In this document: piece by piece, positions 1 to 8,712 of the stretch
Layout of the letters: each line of letters opens with the position of its first letter
Numbering within the stretch: the first letter of the stretch is position 1
NCBI RefSeq assembly: GCF_006345825.1
Contig: NZ_VCIX01000079.1
Location: 80,133 to 144,132 of the forward strand
Length of the DNA stretch: 64,000 nucleotides
Source of the DNA: Paenibacillus paridis
GTDB lineage: Bacteria > Bacillota > Bacilli > Paenibacillales > Paenibacillaceae
Direction of reading: 5' to 3'
Translations under genes and position numbers: made by a program
Notes under the pieces: generated by a model
What the model was told of the DNA's origin: nothing
Databases searched by the model: none
What the model saw: the letters and a program-made list of their open reading frames with translations, nothing else

Positions 1-617
1 TTATCGCGCTGCCAATCCGCATATAATGACTCCGCAATCACAATATCTTTACGGTCTGTCAGCGCTTCGCGGAAGCCCTCGCTGCGTTCATCTACTGTCG
101 GCGAGCCTTTGAGCCCTAGAATCTCGACGATCCGATTATCCCCTGCTTCAAGCAGCTGCTTGGCGTATCCCGCCGCCTTGCTCCCGATGAGTCGATTATC
201 CGTCCCGATATACAACGTATAATCATAACCCGTTACGCCGCGACCGAGTACGATAACCGGAATCTTCTCATAGATTTCAGTTATCGTAGGCGTGAGCAGA
301 ATTGGATCATCCAAAGAAATAATAAGCAAGTCAATGCCGTATCCTACCAGCTTGTGAAGATCCTCCTCCTGCTGCTTGCTGTCATTTCCTCCGTCGGTAA
401 ATATAACGCGCAGGTCTGGGTAAGCGCCCGCGTCGCGTTTAATCTCATCATTCAGCACGACGCGCCATGGCTCGTTCAGATTAGGCTGCGACACCCCGAT
501 CAAATACTTTACGCCCTCTTCGGGTATCGTTGATGTATGGTTGCTGCAGGAATATAGACTTAAAAGCGCCATGAAGGCAACGAAAAAAAATAATATTTTG
601 TACCTTGCTTCCTTCAT
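1..617 (-). CDS. sugar-binding lipoprotein of ABC/sensor type (partial, C-terminus beyond window)
   Basis: The reading frame is open from an ATG at 617 down to the left edge, so only about 205 N-terminal residues are present. The N-terminus is a lipoprotein signal (MKEARYKILFFF..., lipobox LYSC with Cys 24), followed by a type-1 periplasmic-binding fold of the Peripla_BP_4 sugar class (GVSQPNLNEPW, then LLIISLDDP, then LYIGTDNRLIGSKAAGYAKQ). The start codon overlaps the stop of the upstream response regulator (ATGA), so the two are translationally coupled. Position after a histidine kinase and a response regulator suggests an extracytoplasmic sugar sensor feeding that kinase; a second binding protein for the nearby importer is the alternative. 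Family is clear; ligand is unknown. Confidence 0.85.
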   Translation of the reverse strand, partial: MKEARYKILFFFVAFMALLSLYSCSNHTSTIPEEGVKYLIGVSQPNLNEPWRVVLNDEIKRDAGAYPDLRVIFTDGGNDSKQQEEDLHKLVGYGIDLLIISLDDPILLTPTITEIYEKIPVIVLGRGVTGYDYTLYIGTDNRLIGSKAAGYAKQLLEAGDNRIVEILGLKGSPTVDERSEGFREALTDRKDIVIAESLYADWQRD

Positions 618-1819
618 GTCCAGCTTCCTTTGCGGTAGGAGTTTGGAGAAACGCCTGTTTTTTTCTTGAACGCGTTGCTGAAGTAATGCTGGCTGTTATA
701 GCCGACCTTTTCTGCGATTTCATATACCTTATAGCTGGTATCATTCATAAGCAGCACTGCATGCTTAATCCGCACGTCCGTCAAATAATCAATGAACGAA
801 GCGCCAATCTCTTTCTTCAGAAGCTTGCTTAGATAGGTCGGGCTTACTCTCACTTGGTCAGCCACCTCCTGCAAAGAAAGGTTCGGCATCGCATAAGCCT
901 GCTCAACGAACTTCTTCGCTAATAGCACAACAGGCGACAAGCTGCCCTTCGCATTGATTCCCTTCACAAGCTCGTTATAAATACGATCGGCGTGCAAGAA
1001 GCCGTCCTGCATAACTCTATCCATGTGAATGACCATTCGCGCTAATATTTCTTCAAACTTCGTCTGAATGGCCATACACTGCTTCATCCATTCACTTTCA
1101 TCTGCAATTGGCGAGAAAATGACAATATACCCCTTCTCATCCTCGAACACGATATGTGTTCCGCTATCCGCTAACAGATCCTCTATGATGTTTCTGGAAG
1201 CAAATTCGAGCAATTCCTTGCCCCATTCCTTTTTCACGGTACCAACGTTAGTGCCTTGCACGACCTTGAATACGGCCATCCGGGTTGATGCATGAATCGG
1301 GAGCTGCAAATATTCAATATTTTTCACGACCTCTTCAGACTCCAACAAACCATTCATCCATCTCCGCAAAAAATGGTCACGAATCAGCAGCGAATTGCTT
1401 TGCAGCTGCTTGCTCGTAAATGCATGGAACTCTTCTTTTATTTTATTTTTCTCGAGCTCAATGACAGCGCGTTCAATCAATTCCTTAAGCTGGGACTTGA
1501 CCACCGGTTTTAAAACATAATCAAATACGTTCAGCTTTACGGCTTTCTGTGCATATGTAAATTCATCATAACCGGTGATTACGACGACCAGGCATTTATG
1601 CTCAAGCTGCAGCTGCTCGACGAATGCCAATCCGTCCAGAAACGGCATGTTAATATCAACAAATATAAGATCCGGCTTCGTTGCCTTGGCAACCTCTAGC
1701 GCCTCGATCCCATCCTCTGCTTCGCCAACGACCTCAATGCCCAGCTCTTCCCATGGCAGCACCTGCAGCAGACCTCTTCTTATTCTTGGCTCATCATCAG
1801 CGATGACTAATTTCCACAT
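614..1819 (-). CDS. YesN-type response regulator with AraC DNA-binding domain
   Basis: 401 residues. The receiver domain (about 1-120) has the acidic pair D8-D9 and the phospho-acceptor D55 in FVDINMP, with the conserved Lys in YVLKPV. A middle region of no recognised fold follows, and the C-terminal ~100 residues are an AraC/XylS double helix-turn-helix (LQEVADQVRVSPTYLSKLLK and VGYNSQHYFSNAFKKKTGVS). AGGAGG lies 7-8 nt before the ATG. It lies 40 nt downstream of its cognate histidine kinase and overlaps the next gene by 4 nt. It most likely activates the adjacent furanose importer and perhaps nearby glycosidase genes; the target is inferred from position only. Confidence 0.93.
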   Translation of the reverse strand: MWKLVIADDEPRIRRGLLQVLPWEELGIEVVGEAEDGIEALEVAKATKPDLIFVDINMPFLDGLAFVEQLQLEHKCLVVVITGYDEFTYAQKAVKLNVFDYVLKPVVKSQLKELIERAVIELEKNKIKEEFHAFTSKQLQSNSLLIRDHFLRRWMNGLLESEEVVKNIEYLQLPIHASTRMAVFKVVQGTNVGTVKKEWGKELLEFASRNIIEDLLADSGTHIVFEDEKGYIVIFSPIADESEWMKQCMAIQTKFEEILARMVIHMDRVMQDGFLHADRIYNELVKGINAKGSLSPVVLLAKKFVEQAYAMPNLSLQEVADQVRVSPTYLSKLLKKEIGASFIDYLTDVRIKHAVLLMNDTSYKVYEIAEKVGYNSQHYFSNAFKKKTGVSPNSYRKGSWT

Positions 1820-1859
1820 GCTGTTCTCCTCCTTCTGTGAGTAACAAGCTCTTTCAGCC

Positions 1860-3656
1860 TCAATCGTTGTTTACCGGCAGATAAACATTTATTCTTGTGC
1901 CTACGCCATATTCGCTCTTCACTTCAATCCCGTAGGACGGACCGTATGTAAGGCGGATTCGCTCATTGACATTGAATAAACCAAACCCGTTTTTATGTTC
2001 TGGATTGCTTGAATCCTTCAAGCCTTGCTCAAGAAGCTCCAGCTGCTCCGGCTTCATGCCCTGCCCGTTGTCGATAACCGACAAGACAAGGTGATTGTCG
2101 ATATGTACCGTTTCAATCCGAATATGGCCTTTTCCCTTTTTCATTTTGATGCCGTGATAGATCGCATTCTCGACGAGCGGTTGAAGAATAAGCTTCAATA
2201 AGCGGTTATATTTCAAGCTCTCGGGTATTTCTTGAATCTCGTAGCTAATCTTGCTCTCATACCGCATCATTTGAATAATGAGATAGCTGTCCACATGCTT
2301 GATCTCATCTTCGAGAAAGATCATTTCGTTTCCTTTGCTTAAACCAATTCGGAACAGATTGGTCAGTGCGATTATAATCTCAACAATATCGTCGGCCCCT
2401 CTGTCCTGTGCCATCCACTGAATCGTATCAAGCGTGTTATACAGAAAATGCGGCTTTATCTGTTCTTGCAGCACCTTGAGCTCCGCTTCCCTCTTCTCTT
2501 TCTGCTCGGTATAGACCATATGGATCAGCTGCTCGATCTCCTGTACCATTTTGTTGAAGCTGTCGCCCAATTGGCCGATTTCATCCTTCGAGCCGCCTTT
2601 GAACCGCAGATGGAGCTCTCCCTCCTCCACACGGTGCATAATGCGCCGCAGCTTGCGCACCGGATTAATGATCGAATTCGTAAAGAACCAAGAGACGATG
2701 ATTGCTAAAATGATCGTGAGCAGCACGACGATAACGGTATACAGCTGCCATTTGATGACCACCGATTTGGATTCATCCAATGGAAAGACGCTGACGATCT
2801 TCCAATTCGTGCGCTCGAATCGATCCTGCATGATTTGAAAGGCTCGATTGTTGATCTTTTTCTCCATGCTCGTGTAACCGCTTTCTAACCACTTGTTGTC
2901 AATCCTATATACAATTAAGTTAACCGGTGAATATACAATGCCCCCGTGCGAATCGGTAATATAGACGAACCCGCTTTTTCCTAACGACACGGATTCAATC
3001 GTTTTTTGAAAAATGCTTAGCTCCATATCCAGCAAGATAACGCCCAGCACCTCATTCGTGTGCGGATCCTTAATCGCCTTTACGAAAGACAGCACTTGAT
3101 CGGCACTGTAATTGTATTCCGATTTAATGTTCCTTCCAATGGGCTTGCTGATCAACAGCAGCTCATCGGGCTTAGCAACCGCTTCCTTGTACCAGCTCTC
3201 CGAGGTTAACGGGTCCCGAATGATTCTCTCCAGTCTATTGCTGACATACTGATCCTTTTTATTCACGATTAGCAGGCCTGCGATTTCGCGATGCCTTCGT
3301 TCGTACATGGCGATAACCTTTTCGATGTCGGCTTCTCGAGCGCCCGTGACATCCGCCCCCGTTACAAGCCCTTCACTGAAAAAAGACATCACGTTGTTGT
3401 CGTCCGCGACATAAGCCAAAATATTTTCCATTTCATCGAAATAATACACAATGTTATTTTTAACTTGCTTCATCATCTGAATCGTATGTTCATTGGTCGT
3501 ATCTTCAATGGAACGTTTGTAAACCCCTGTGCCGACTGCGCTTAACGTAACGATTGACAATAATATAATAATGACAAAATAAATGAGAAGCTTGAACCTA
3601 ATACTGCGATTTTGAAATCGTTGGATAATCTCCAAGCGTTTGATTCCTGCAAACAC
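1860..3656 (-). CDS. YesM-type sensor histidine kinase with extracellular Cache-like sensor
   Basis: 598 residues. One TM helix (about 22-45), an extracellular region of about 250 residues resembling a dCache sensor, a second TM (about 303-326), a HAMP linker (about 327-380), the His_kinase domain with H403 in QIKPHFLYNTLD, and a HATPase domain with the N box (LVENAIYHGI), VIDNGQGM and GFGLFNVNERI. The start is GTG, with AGGTGA just upstream and no better in-frame start nearby. It is paired with the response regulator 40 nt downstream and follows the YtfQ-like binding protein by 106 nt across a strong hairpin. The ligand is likely a sugar or a sugar-loaded binding protein (inference). Confidence 0.92.
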   Translation of the reverse strand: MFAGIKRLEIIQRFQNRSIRFKLLIYFVIIILLSIVTLSAVGTGVYKRSIEDTTNEHTIQMMKQVKNNIVYYFDEMENILAYVADDNNVMSFFSEGLVTGADVTGAREADIEKVIAMYERRHREIAGLLIVNKKDQYVSNRLERIIRDPLTSESWYKEAVAKPDELLLISKPIGRNIKSEYNYSADQVLSFVKAIKDPHTNEVLGVILLDMELSIFQKTIESVSLGKSGFVYITDSHGGIVYSPVNLIVYRIDNKWLESGYTSMEKKINNRAFQIMQDRFERTNWKIVSVFPLDESKSVVIKWQLYTVIVVLLTIILAIIVSWFFTNSIINPVRKLRRIMHRVEEGELHLRFKGGSKDEIGQLGDSFNKMVQEIEQLIHMVYTEQKEKREAELKVLQEQIKPHFLYNTLDTIQWMAQDRGADDIVEIIIALTNLFRIGLSKGNEMIFLEDEIKHVDSYLIIQMMRYESKISYEIQEIPESLKYNRLLKLILQPLVENAIYHGIKMKKGKGHIRIETVHIDNHLVLSVIDNGQGMKPEQLELLEQGLKDSSNPEHKNGFGLFNVNERIRLTYGPSYGIEVKSEYGVGTRINVYLPVNND

Positions 3657-3711
3657 GTTCTCACCTATTTCTTTTTAATCTCAGTATATATCGACTTTTT
3701 TTGATGGGAAA

Positions 3712-3753
3712 CAACAAATTGCAAAGGGGCATGGGCCCCTTTGCAATTTGTTG
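3712..3753 (-). terminator. perfect 19-bp hairpin between binding-protein gene and kinase gene
   Basis: Arms 3712-3730 and 3735-3753 are exact reverse complements around a 4-nt loop. The hairpin starts 9 nt after the ytfQ-like stop codon. No clean U-tract follows on the minus strand (GTTTCCC), so it may act as a partial terminator or as a 3' stabiliser that keeps binding-protein mRNA in excess over the downstream kinase mRNA. Confidence 0.75.
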
Positions 3754-3762
3754 CATTCGAGT

Positions 3763-4809
3763 TTAATAGAGGCGGTTTGGCAATGCATCGATCGCTTTTT
3801 GACCGAAGTAAACATCCTCGTCTGATTTGATCCATTTTTCCAACGTTTTGCCTTCTTTGAAGTCAAGAATGGCTTGTTTTAATTGAGGCCCTAGCAACGG
3901 ATTGCACTCAACAGTAACATTCAACTTCCCGTCGCGGATGGCTTCAAACGCCGGTTTGATTCCGTCCACCGATACGACGAAAATGTCTGTTCCCGGCTTC
4001 AAGCCGTACTCTTCAATCGCTTGAATCGCCCCAAGCGCCATGTCATCGTTATGTGCGTAAACCGCTTGAATATTTTTGCCATCGGATTTCAAGAAGGCTT
4101 CCATAACTTCTTTGCCCTTCGCACGGGTAAAGTCTCCGGATTGGGATTTAATGATTTTGTAGTTAGGGTTGCCGTCAACAATTTCTTTGAATCCCTTTTG
4201 GCGGTCGTTCGCAGCGCTCGCGCCAACCGTTCCTTGAAGCTCAACGATGTTTACTTGCTTGTCAGCGCCAAGCAGCTCCATCATCGTTTTTGCTGCATTT
4301 TGTCCTTCAAGCACGAAATCGGAACCGATAAATGAAGTGTAAAGCGACTCATCGCTTACTTTTACTGTACGGTCAAGCAGAAATACGGGAATGTTTGCAG
4401 CTTTTGCTTCTTCCAGCACCGTTTCCCAGCCTGATTCAACGACTGGCGCAAGCGCGATGGCGTCTACTTTCTGGGAGATGAAGGTGCGGATCGCTTTAAT
4501 TTGATTCTCTTGTTTTTGCTGGGCATCGGAGAACTTCAGCTCGAACTGCGCGTCGCTGCCGAAGGTGTCCTTGATCGATTGCGTTTCAGCATCCCGCCAA
4601 CCGCTCTCCGCACCGATCTGCGAGAAGCCCAGGACGATCTTTTTGTCCGATCCTTTGTCTTCTGGCGCAGGAGCCGTCGTCTCCGTCCCTGCATTCGTTG
4701 CCGCAGTCCCTCCATTATTGTTAGCTGCATTGCCGCTGCATGCCGATAGCAGAAGCCCCACCGCTAACACCGTTGTCATGACAAAAGAACTCTTTTTAAA
4801 CTTAAACAT
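3763..4809 (-). CDS. ytfQ: YtfQ-like furanose-binding lipoprotein
   Basis: 348 residues. Lipoprotein signal with lipobox LSAC (Cys 24), a low-complexity Asn/Thr/Ala linker to about residue 55, then a type-1 sugar-binding domain. Segments match the galactofuranose-binding protein YtfQ closely: GFSQIGAESGWRDAET, DAQQKQENQIKA, IALAPVVESGWE and IPVFLLDRTV. AAAGGGAGG precedes the ATG. It is the last transport gene of a minus-strand operon with one ATPase and two permeases, 143 nt after the second permease gene. Related systems take up galactofuranose or arabinofuranose; given the arabinan-degrading enzymes in this window, arabinofuranose is a plausible ligand here, but this is inference. Confidence 0.9.
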   Translation of the reverse strand: MFKFKKSSFVMTTVLAVGLLLSACSGNAANNNGGTAATNAGTETTAPAPEDKGSDKKIVLGFSQIGAESGWRDAETQSIKDTFGSDAQFELKFSDAQQKQENQIKAIRTFISQKVDAIALAPVVESGWETVLEEAKAANIPVFLLDRTVKVSDESLYTSFIGSDFVLEGQNAAKTMMELLGADKQVNIVELQGTVGASAANDRQKGFKEIVDGNPNYKIIKSQSGDFTRAKGKEVMEAFLKSDGKNIQAVYAHNDDMALGAIQAIEEYGLKPGTDIFVVSVDGIKPAFEAIRDGKLNVTVECNPLLGPQLKQAILDFKEGKTLEKWIKSDEDVYFGQKAIDALPNRLY

Positions 4810-4952
4810 TTTTTTGTTCCTCCCTTTATATGCTGTGTGTTGATCACATTATTAATATAATTCGTTTCAATTTTATTGTATTTAGATAATAACGTTATAT
4901 TTTGCTAAATTCGGCACTATCTGTAATTCGTGATTATGATTTATTCATAACT

Positions 4953-5993
4953 TTAAACCGAAGCCGGCGCTCGACGATCCCCGCCGTTTGGGGCTGGTTT
5001 CCCCGCAGCATGGCTGATGATGCGCCGTCTTTGCCTGCGAATAACAATTACCCTTTGCAGAAGAATAAACAGGAATAATAGGAAGCCCACTGCAATTTTG
5101 GTCCACCATGAGCTCAGCGTGCCCTGATACATGACAATGGTTTGAATAATGCCGGAGCAGATAACGCCTAATAAAGGACCAACCAAGTAGCCAAAACCAC
5201 CCGTGAGCAGAATGCCCCCGATGACGCAAGCGGCAATGGCATCCATCTCCATTCCCATTAAATGAAGATTGTAGCCAGACAACATGTAGAAGGTGAATAC
5301 AATGCCGCCAAGCGCAGAACAGAAACCGCTAATGGTGTATACCAATACGGTAATGCGAGGAACCGGCAGGCCCATGAGCACTGCTGAGCGCTCGCTGCCT
5401 CCGATCGCAAATACCGCCCTGCCGAATTCCGTGTATTTGGCGACATAGATAGCGATAGCGACGACCGCGAGTGCGATTACGACGCTCACCGAGATGAAGT
5501 TGGACCCGACCAGATTGATTTTGAATTTGGAAATGGCGGTATACGTTGCATTCTCGATGACGATGCTTTGCGTGGTTATGAAATAGCTCGCCCCTCTCGC
5601 AAGAAACATGCCTGCGAGGGTAACAATCCAAGGGTGGAGGTCGAAGCGTTGAATCAAGTAACCTTGCGCAGCTCCGAACAAAATGCCGATGAGCAAGCAA
5701 ATGGCCATAACCGCGTATGCATTCATGCCCTCCTGCAGCAGCGCAGCCGATACGACGCTTACGAATGCAACGACTGAAGCAACGGACAAATCGATTCCGC
5801 CTGTAATAATAACGAAAGCAAGCCCCGTCGCAACGATAATCAGATAAGCGTTATCAATAAATAGATTGAAGAAAACCTGCCATGTGAAAAATCCGGTGTA
5901 GAGGACTGAGCCGGCACCGTATAATAAAATAATAAGCAGCAATGTCGAGAGAATAATAATATTGTTCTGATTGATTCGAAGATTCAGCTTCAT
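4953..5993 (-). CDS. yjfF: YjfF-like ABC sugar permease
   Basis: 346 residues, a BPD_transp_2 family permease with 8-10 predicted TM segments and the RbsC-family signatures ITGGIDLSVASVVAF and [15 protein letters not shown]. The C-terminal tail is basic (RRQRRRI). The start codon overlaps the stop of the preceding permease (ATGA). Two different permeases in one operon is the hallmark of the YtfT/YjfF heterodimer, which supports the subfamily call. Confidence 0.92.
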   Translation of the reverse strand: MKLNLRINQNNIIILSTLLLIILLYGAGSVLYTGFFTWQVFFNLFIDNAYLIIVATGLAFVIITGGIDLSVASVVAFVSVVSAALLQEGMNAYAVMAICLLIGILFGAAQGYLIQRFDLHPWIVTLAGMFLARGASYFITTQSIVIENATYTAISKFKINLVGSNFISVSVVIALAVVAIAIYVAKYTEFGRAVFAIGGSERSAVLMGLPVPRITVLVYTISGFCSALGGIVFTFYMLSGYNLHLMGMEMDAIAACVIGGILLTGGFGYLVGPLLGVICSGIIQTIVMYQGTLSSWWTKIAVGFLLFLFILLQRVIVIRRQRRRIISHAAGKPAPNGGDRRAPASV

Positions 5994-7000
5994 CCTGCCA
6001 CCGCCTGTTTATTCTTCTGCTGGAACACTCGTCTGAAACGGTCGGATTGCATCAAGCTTACAACGATAACAACAATAGCTTTCACAACCATAATGCGTTC
6101 AGGCGGTACCCCCATGGAGTAGATCGTTGTCGTTAGTGACTGAATGAACAAAGCCCCGATTACCGTACCGGCAAGGAAGAATCGTCCTCCCCGCATGGAG
6201 GTTCCGCCAATAACGACCGCCAAGATCGCATCCAGCTCAATCCATAAGCCTGCATTATTCGCATCCGCACTGCTAATATTCGAGCTGACAAGCAGTCCTG
6301 CAATCGCAGCGCAGAGGCCGCAAACGATGTAAACGAATAAGTATATTTTCCGGGGCTCAACGCCCGCATACTCACTGGATATTTTATTTGTGCCCGTTGC
6401 CTCAAGGAAAAGCCCAAGAGCGGTACGCTTTTTCAAATACAGAACAAAGAGAAACACGAATGCCGCGATAAAGATGGAGAAAGGCAAGCCTAAGAAAAAC
6501 CCTTTACCGATGAAACCGAAAGCCTTATCGTCGGTAGTAAGCACCTTGCCTTCCGTTATTAATTGTGCGATTCCTCGGCCCACGGTCATGAGAATTAAAG
6601 TCCCAACCATGGGCTGTATGCCCAGGTAAGCGATCAACAAGCCATTCCATAAGCCGCATAATACCCCGACGATCAAAGCGGCGACTATGGCAAGCCAAAG
6701 CGGTACGACGCCAAGCAGGGAGATGGCAACCGCACCCGCTATCGCCAGAACGGAGCCGACCGAGATATCGATGCCTTCCTTCGCAATAACAAGCGTCATG
6801 CCAATGGCAATAACCATAATGGGTGCAGCGCGATTCAAAATATCGATCAAGCTTCCGAAGAGATGGCCGTTTTTGATTTCGATATTAAAAAAACCTGGAA
6901 CAAAAAATAAGTTGAACAACAAGATGGCGGCTAAAGCCGTAATTGGCCAAATGATTTTGGTATGCATGATACTAGCTGCCCGTTTGCGAATACTGCTCAT
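5990..7000 (-). CDS. ytfT: YtfT-like ABC sugar permease
   Basis: 336 residues from the ATG at 7000, which has AAGGAGG 8 nt upstream; an in-frame ATG at 7021 is less likely because it lies further inside the ATPase gene and lacks this spacing. BPD_transp_2 family with signatures VIAKEGIDISVGSVLAIAG and ELDAILAVVIGGTSMRGG. It overlaps the end of the ATPase gene by 29 nt and the start of the second permease by 4 nt, so the three are translationally coupled. Confidence 0.92.
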   Translation of the reverse strand: MSSIRKRAASIMHTKIIWPITALAAILLFNLFFVPGFFNIEIKNGHLFGSLIDILNRAAPIMVIAIGMTLVIAKEGIDISVGSVLAIAGAVAISLLGVVPLWLAIVAALIVGVLCGLWNGLLIAYLGIQPMVGTLILMTVGRGIAQLITEGKVLTTDDKAFGFIGKGFFLGLPFSIFIAAFVFLFVLYLKKRTALGLFLEATGTNKISSEYAGVEPRKIYLFVYIVCGLCAAIAGLLVSSNISSADANNAGLWIELDAILAVVIGGTSMRGGRFFLAGTVIGALFIQSLTTTIYSMGVPPERIMVVKAIVVIVVSLMQSDRFRRVFQQKNKQAVAG

Positions 7001-8504
7001 GTGAACCGCCTCCTTCTGCAATCATCTTCATAATATTGGTTTCCGTCATGTGATCGCCGCTAATTTCGCCTACCTGCATCCGGTCGCGCAGCACGACGAT
7101 CCGATCCGCGCATTCAATCATTTCTTGAAGCTCAGAGGAGATAATTAAGATCGAAAGCCCCGACTTCGCCAGATCCAATATCAGCTTGCGAATCTCGCCT
7201 TTGGAGCCAACGTCAATCCCCCTTGTCGGTTCATCGAGAATGAGCAGGCTTGGTTCCGTAGCGAGCCACCGTGCCAAAATAACCTTCTGTTGATTGCCGC
7301 CGCTTAAATTATCGATACGCTGCTCCATGCTAGGCGTCTTGATTCGAAGCAGCTCGATAAATTTGCGCGCAATTTCCTGCTGTTTTTTTAAAGGGATATA
7401 GTTGAAAATGCCCTTTTTCGCCTGAAGCGCGAGCACAATATTTTCACGTATCGTCAGCTCGCCCACAATGCCTGCTACTTTCCGATCCTCCGGGCAGAAG
7501 CCTACTCCCTTCCGGATGGCCTTCTTCGGATTCATCGACTGGAACGTCTCCGACCCCAGCGTCAGAATGCCGCTGTCGGACTGGTCAATGCCAAAGATGA
7601 GATTGGCGAACTCCGAACGGCCCGATCCGAGCAAGCCAGCAAGTCCGACAACCTCTCCCTTCTTGACAGATAAGCTGACCGGTTTCACGGAACCCGCTCT
7701 CGTTAAAGCTTGGGTAGACATCGTGACTTCAGAGGTATAGCTCTGCTCCTTTTTACGATGCTCGTCCTCTTCTCTCCATTCACGGCCAATCATATTCGAT
7801 ACGAGACTGCTCTTGGACAGCTTGCTCGTCTCATATTCACCGACTAAAGCGCCATTGCGCAAAATCGTGATCCGATCGGTGATATCGTAAACCTGGTCCA
7901 GGAAGTGGGTGACAAACACGATTCCCATCCCCTCGTCGCGAAGCTTGCGCATGACATCGAACAATTGCTGCACCTCTTGATTGTCCAAGCTGGAGGTGGG
8001 CTCATCGAGAATAAGAACGCCACTGGACATGTCAACCGCCCTCGCAATCGCAACCATTTGCTGAATGGCGACCGAGAAATCCGACAGCGGCTGCTTCACA
8101 TCCAGATTTAAATTCAACCGTTTCAGCAAGCGCTCGCTGTCCTCGTTCATCCGTTTCCAATCAATCGAGCCTCTACGCTTCGGCACGCGGCCGATATACA
8201 AATTTTCTGCCACAGACAAATTAGGGCATAAATTGATTTCCTGATACACCGTACTGATTCCGAGCATTTGCGCCTCCTGCGGCGACTTTGCCGTAATCAG
8301 TCTCCCATTTAATTTCACTACACCTTTATCCATCGCGTGCACGCCAGTCAGCACTTTTATCAAGGTAGATTTCCCCGCGCCATTCTCGCCCATCAATGCG
8401 TGAACCTCTCCTTTTCGCAAGGTGAAGTTTACGCCGCTAAGCGCTTTAACGCCGGGAAAGGTTTTGCTTACGTCATCCATCTTCAGTAGAACGTTTCCGT
8501 TCAT
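6972..8504 (-). CDS. ytfR: YtfR-like sugar ABC transporter ATPase (two ATP-binding domains)
   Basis: 510 residues with two fused ABC domains, as in RbsA/XylG/YtfR. The first has Walker A GENGAGKST and Walker B LILDEPTSSLD; the second has a degenerate Walker A (GLLGSGRSE), signature LSGGNQQKV and LLILDEPTRGIDVG. The SD is AAGGAGTGG upstream of the ATG. First gene of the importer operon; the stem-loop at 8653-8692 separates it from the giant hydrolase gene, so it should have its own promoter in 8505-8650, where I could not identify convincing -35/-10 boxes. Confidence 0.93.
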   Translation of the reverse strand: MNGNVLLKMDDVSKTFPGVKALSGVNFTLRKGEVHALMGENGAGKSTLIKVLTGVHAMDKGVVKLNGRLITAKSPQEAQMLGISTVYQEINLCPNLSVAENLYIGRVPKRRGSIDWKRMNEDSERLLKRLNLNLDVKQPLSDFSVAIQQMVAIARAVDMSSGVLILDEPTSSLDNQEVQQLFDVMRKLRDEGMGIVFVTHFLDQVYDITDRITILRNGALVGEYETSKLSKSSLVSNMIGREWREEDEHRKKEQSYTSEVTMSTQALTRAGSVKPVSLSVKKGEVVGLAGLLGSGRSEFANLIFGIDQSDSGILTLGSETFQSMNPKKAIRKGVGFCPEDRKVAGIVGELTIRENIVLALQAKKGIFNYIPLKKQQEIARKFIELLRIKTPSMEQRIDNLSGGNQQKVILARWLATEPSLLILDEPTRGIDVGSKGEIRKLILDLAKSGLSILIISSELQEMIECADRIVVLRDRMQVGEISGDHMTETNIMKMIAEGGGSHEQYSQTGS

Positions 8505-8652
8505 TAGGCCACTCCTTCCTCTATGAACACTCTATTTTTATGATCAATTATCATTTTACGGATTCAAGCAGCCGTTGTATTTACACGCAAAAGCTATTTT
8601 ATACATTATTCGGTCCTTTTCCTTGATCCGAAATAAGCTGAAATAAGCAAAT

Positions 8653-8692
8653 AAGCGCCGCCTCCCGCATAGATCTGCGAGGGGCGGCGCTT
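8653..8692 (-). terminator. GC-rich terminator after the giant hydrolase gene
   Basis: An inverted repeat with a long GC-rich stem (AAGCGCCGCC pairing with GGCGGCGCTT, extended by CCCGCA/TGCGAGG), followed on the minus strand by TTATTTGCTTATTT. It sits 20 nt after the stop codon at 8713. Confidence 0.85.
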
Positions 8693-8712
8693 AAAGATAA
8701 CGAAGGTTTAGA

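Noticed and set aside
8505..8652. Promoter of the ytfR operon
   Set aside because: A promoter is expected here, but no -35/-10 pair with acceptable match and spacing was found.
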